A DNA stretch of 32,902 nt from Neolecta irregularis DAH-3 (Eukaryota; Ascomycota; Neolectomycetes; Neolectales; Neolectaceae), in assembly GCA_001929475.1 (NCBI GenBank), contig LXFE01000323.1, positions 1 through 32,902 of the forward strand, in the 5' to 3' direction. The notes beneath the pieces were generated by a model, which did not search any database, was not told where the DNA came from, and saw nothing but the letters and a program-made list of their open reading frames with translations. The translations under genes were made by a program, and so were the position numbers. Every line of letters begins with the position of its first letter. The first letter of the stretch is position 1. Positions 31,458 to 32,902 of the stretch are shown one piece after another.

Positions 31458-32902
31458 TTAGGCATCGTAGGTAGGTATAATAGCTTTGAGTGCTGCGATT
31501 AAAAGATGGTTTGGCTTGACCTCTTTTCGCCACAGAGTTTTGCGGGCTTCTTCTTCTTGAGGATCGATTTTGGCGTTGACGTCGGTGTTGGTGTAGGCTT
31601 TCAACAAGGAGGTGCGACAGGAAGGACATTTCGGACCAAAGCCTACAATGAGATTGAACACGGTGGTGGAGTACCTTCAACACTGCTCTCCAAGCAACCT
31701 CTGCAAGCGGTATGGCCACAGTAGGTGGATACTGGCGGGTTTTTAACAAAGTCGTAGCAGACCGGGCAGGTGAAATGAGATTGCAAGGCTTCGATGAAGT
31801 CGCCCATGCTGTACAAGACTTTATCGGTCAAGATTGCCTGCCACGTCCGCGCATTCACCTTGTCGGCATCAATCAGTTTTTTGAGGGACGCAGACGGCTC
31901 CCAAAGCTTTCGAGATTTTTTGACAAGGGCAGCGGCGATGTTGCCGTCGGCTTTCCGTTTCGACTTGGGGTCGTCTTTTGTTTGCTTGTCGGTGGTTGGA
32001 TTGTAGTTGTCGGGGACGACCATTTCCAGTCCAAGTTCAGCGATGAGTTTTTTGCCTGCGACGGTCCAGGGAGCCGGTGCTTTATCGTCCCGGAAGAATT
32101 CGTATCTCCAAACGATGAACCCTGTTGAGCCTTTCTCTGGCCAGTACTATACTCAGACGGGTGATGGTGGGAGATACCCTCTTGAGGCGATAAATGCCAT
32201 CATAGCGGCACCCTTGATCTGGGGCAAATTTTGGGTGGTGCTTTTTCAATTTTTCTGTTCTAACGACGCGAACAGGTTTGGAATTTTTCCAGTTCTTGGC
32301 TTCAGCCCCCTTGTTTGGATTTATGGGAGCATCGCAGGTCATTGCCAAGGCCAAGTTTTGCTTTGCAAGAGTCTGGTCGAGTGTTTGTTCTGCGGTTCTC
32401 CTGTTTCCGGTTTTGAGATCACGGCCACCGGAACCAGTGTAGACAAAACTGTCTCCGTCGTCGATGTCTTCGGGATATCCAGCAGCGAGCACAATGGACT
32501 GAGCGCCGCCGGCATTTGCTGAACCGGCGATTCCGCCTACTGGAGGCCTACAAGGTTGGTGTGTATATTTTGGGCGAGGACCTGTGAATGCCCGCCTCGC
32601 TGACGCCCATTCTGAATTTCCACGTCTGGCCGACTTCGATCCCGGGGATGGGGCCAAAGTGGTCTTTTGCAACAATGGTGCACTGGGCGATCAGAGCAGG
32701 GACCGCAAGGGCATACTTCTTTTGAGCGGCCGACGCATGCCATGCCCCTGCCCCAGTCTTTGGTCTGGGTTGCCGAGGGCATCTTTGACTTTTTGCTCTT
32801 TGAGACATCGATTGAGTCTCCGGCCTTGACAAAGCTGCTAATGTCGAGGGTGCAGTCTTTGCAGAACCTTTGGATGAGCAACGAGGCAGCGCGGGGGGGG
32901 GG
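31458..32902 (-). CDS. UHRF1: UHRF1-like protein (SRA-RING), 5' end beyond the window
   Basis: UHRF1 binds hemimethylated CpG and ubiquitinates histone H3 to recruit the maintenance methyltransferase. The visible part begins with [18 protein letters not shown], which looks like the last Cys pair of a PHD finger. Then come [40 protein letters not shown], and the SRA/YDG domain: [99 protein letters not shown] and [16 protein letters not shown] basic linker precedes a RING finger ([37 protein letters not shown]), and the stop is at 31458-31460. Short introns fall after RSKE, in HR/PP, after RLKR and within CLESS. No in-frame start is visible, so the gene is cut by the contig end. The order matches animal UHRF1. 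Confidence 0.88.
32893..32902. repeat. Run of ten G at the window edge
   Basis: The window ends in ten G after gcagcgc. It lies at the point where the UHRF1-like gene is cut. It may be an assembly or sequencing artefact, since the reading frame across it (Pro codons) has no counterpart in the family. Confidence 0.6.

Noticed and set aside
32007-32522. 171-codon plus frame
   Set aside because: It is antisense to the SRA domain, whose residues are conserved on the minus strand.

Overview
The window is nuclear DNA of a fungus. The genes are fungal in type (ATP25 with its fused N-terminal domain, a Gpr1/Git3-type receptor, LEU5, STE20, HSE1) and nearly all are split by very short introns of about 31-48 nt, with GT..AG ends and CTAAY/CTRAY-like branch sites. 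I cannot name the species. An early-diverging member of the Dikarya, perhaps of Ascomycota, is the best guess and is an inference. There are no rRNA or tRNA genes, no CRISPR array and no intact transposon. The left edge lies in 17-bp tandem repeats and the right edge is a run of ten G, so the window looks like a whole contig broken at repeats.

Left part (1-8450): NUF2 (outer kinetochore); an unrecognised protein gene ending 10 bp from it on the other strand; then an accessory-looking stretch (2.8-6.6 kb) with two paralogous small secreted cysteine-containing proteins on the minus strand, which share intron positions, a TATA box and duplicated upstream DNA, plus two doubtful gene fragments; then LEU5 (mitochondrial carrier).

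Middle (8.6-24.1 kb): aminopeptidase P; ATP25, divergent from the decapping scavenger DCS1 across 85 bp; a 500-bp pyrimidine-rich tract; a doubtful small gene; the cohesin loader SCC2/mis4 (5.8 kb, many introns); a ubiquitin C-terminal hydrolase, divergent from a Gpr1/Git3-like receptor across 81 bp.

Right part (24.4-32.9 kb): YSC84/LSB3-like (SYLF + SH3), a STE20-type PAK kinase and HSE1 (ESCRT-0) lie side by side, a group linked to Cdc42, actin and endocytosis. A PhnP-like metallo-beta-lactamase-fold hydrolase follows. The contig ends inside a UHRF1-like gene (end of a possible PHD finger, SRA domain, RING finger), a reader of hemimethylated DNA that is unusual in fungi and hints at maintenance cytosine methylation.

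The most useful points from reading the sequence are these. The UHRF1-like gene is the biological surprise. Four introns in three genes fit only as GC-AG introns. Several introns are in frame and free of stop codons, and one YSC84 exon is only 36 nt, so simple ORF calling mistranslates conserved motifs here. I found no undescribed multi-gene system.
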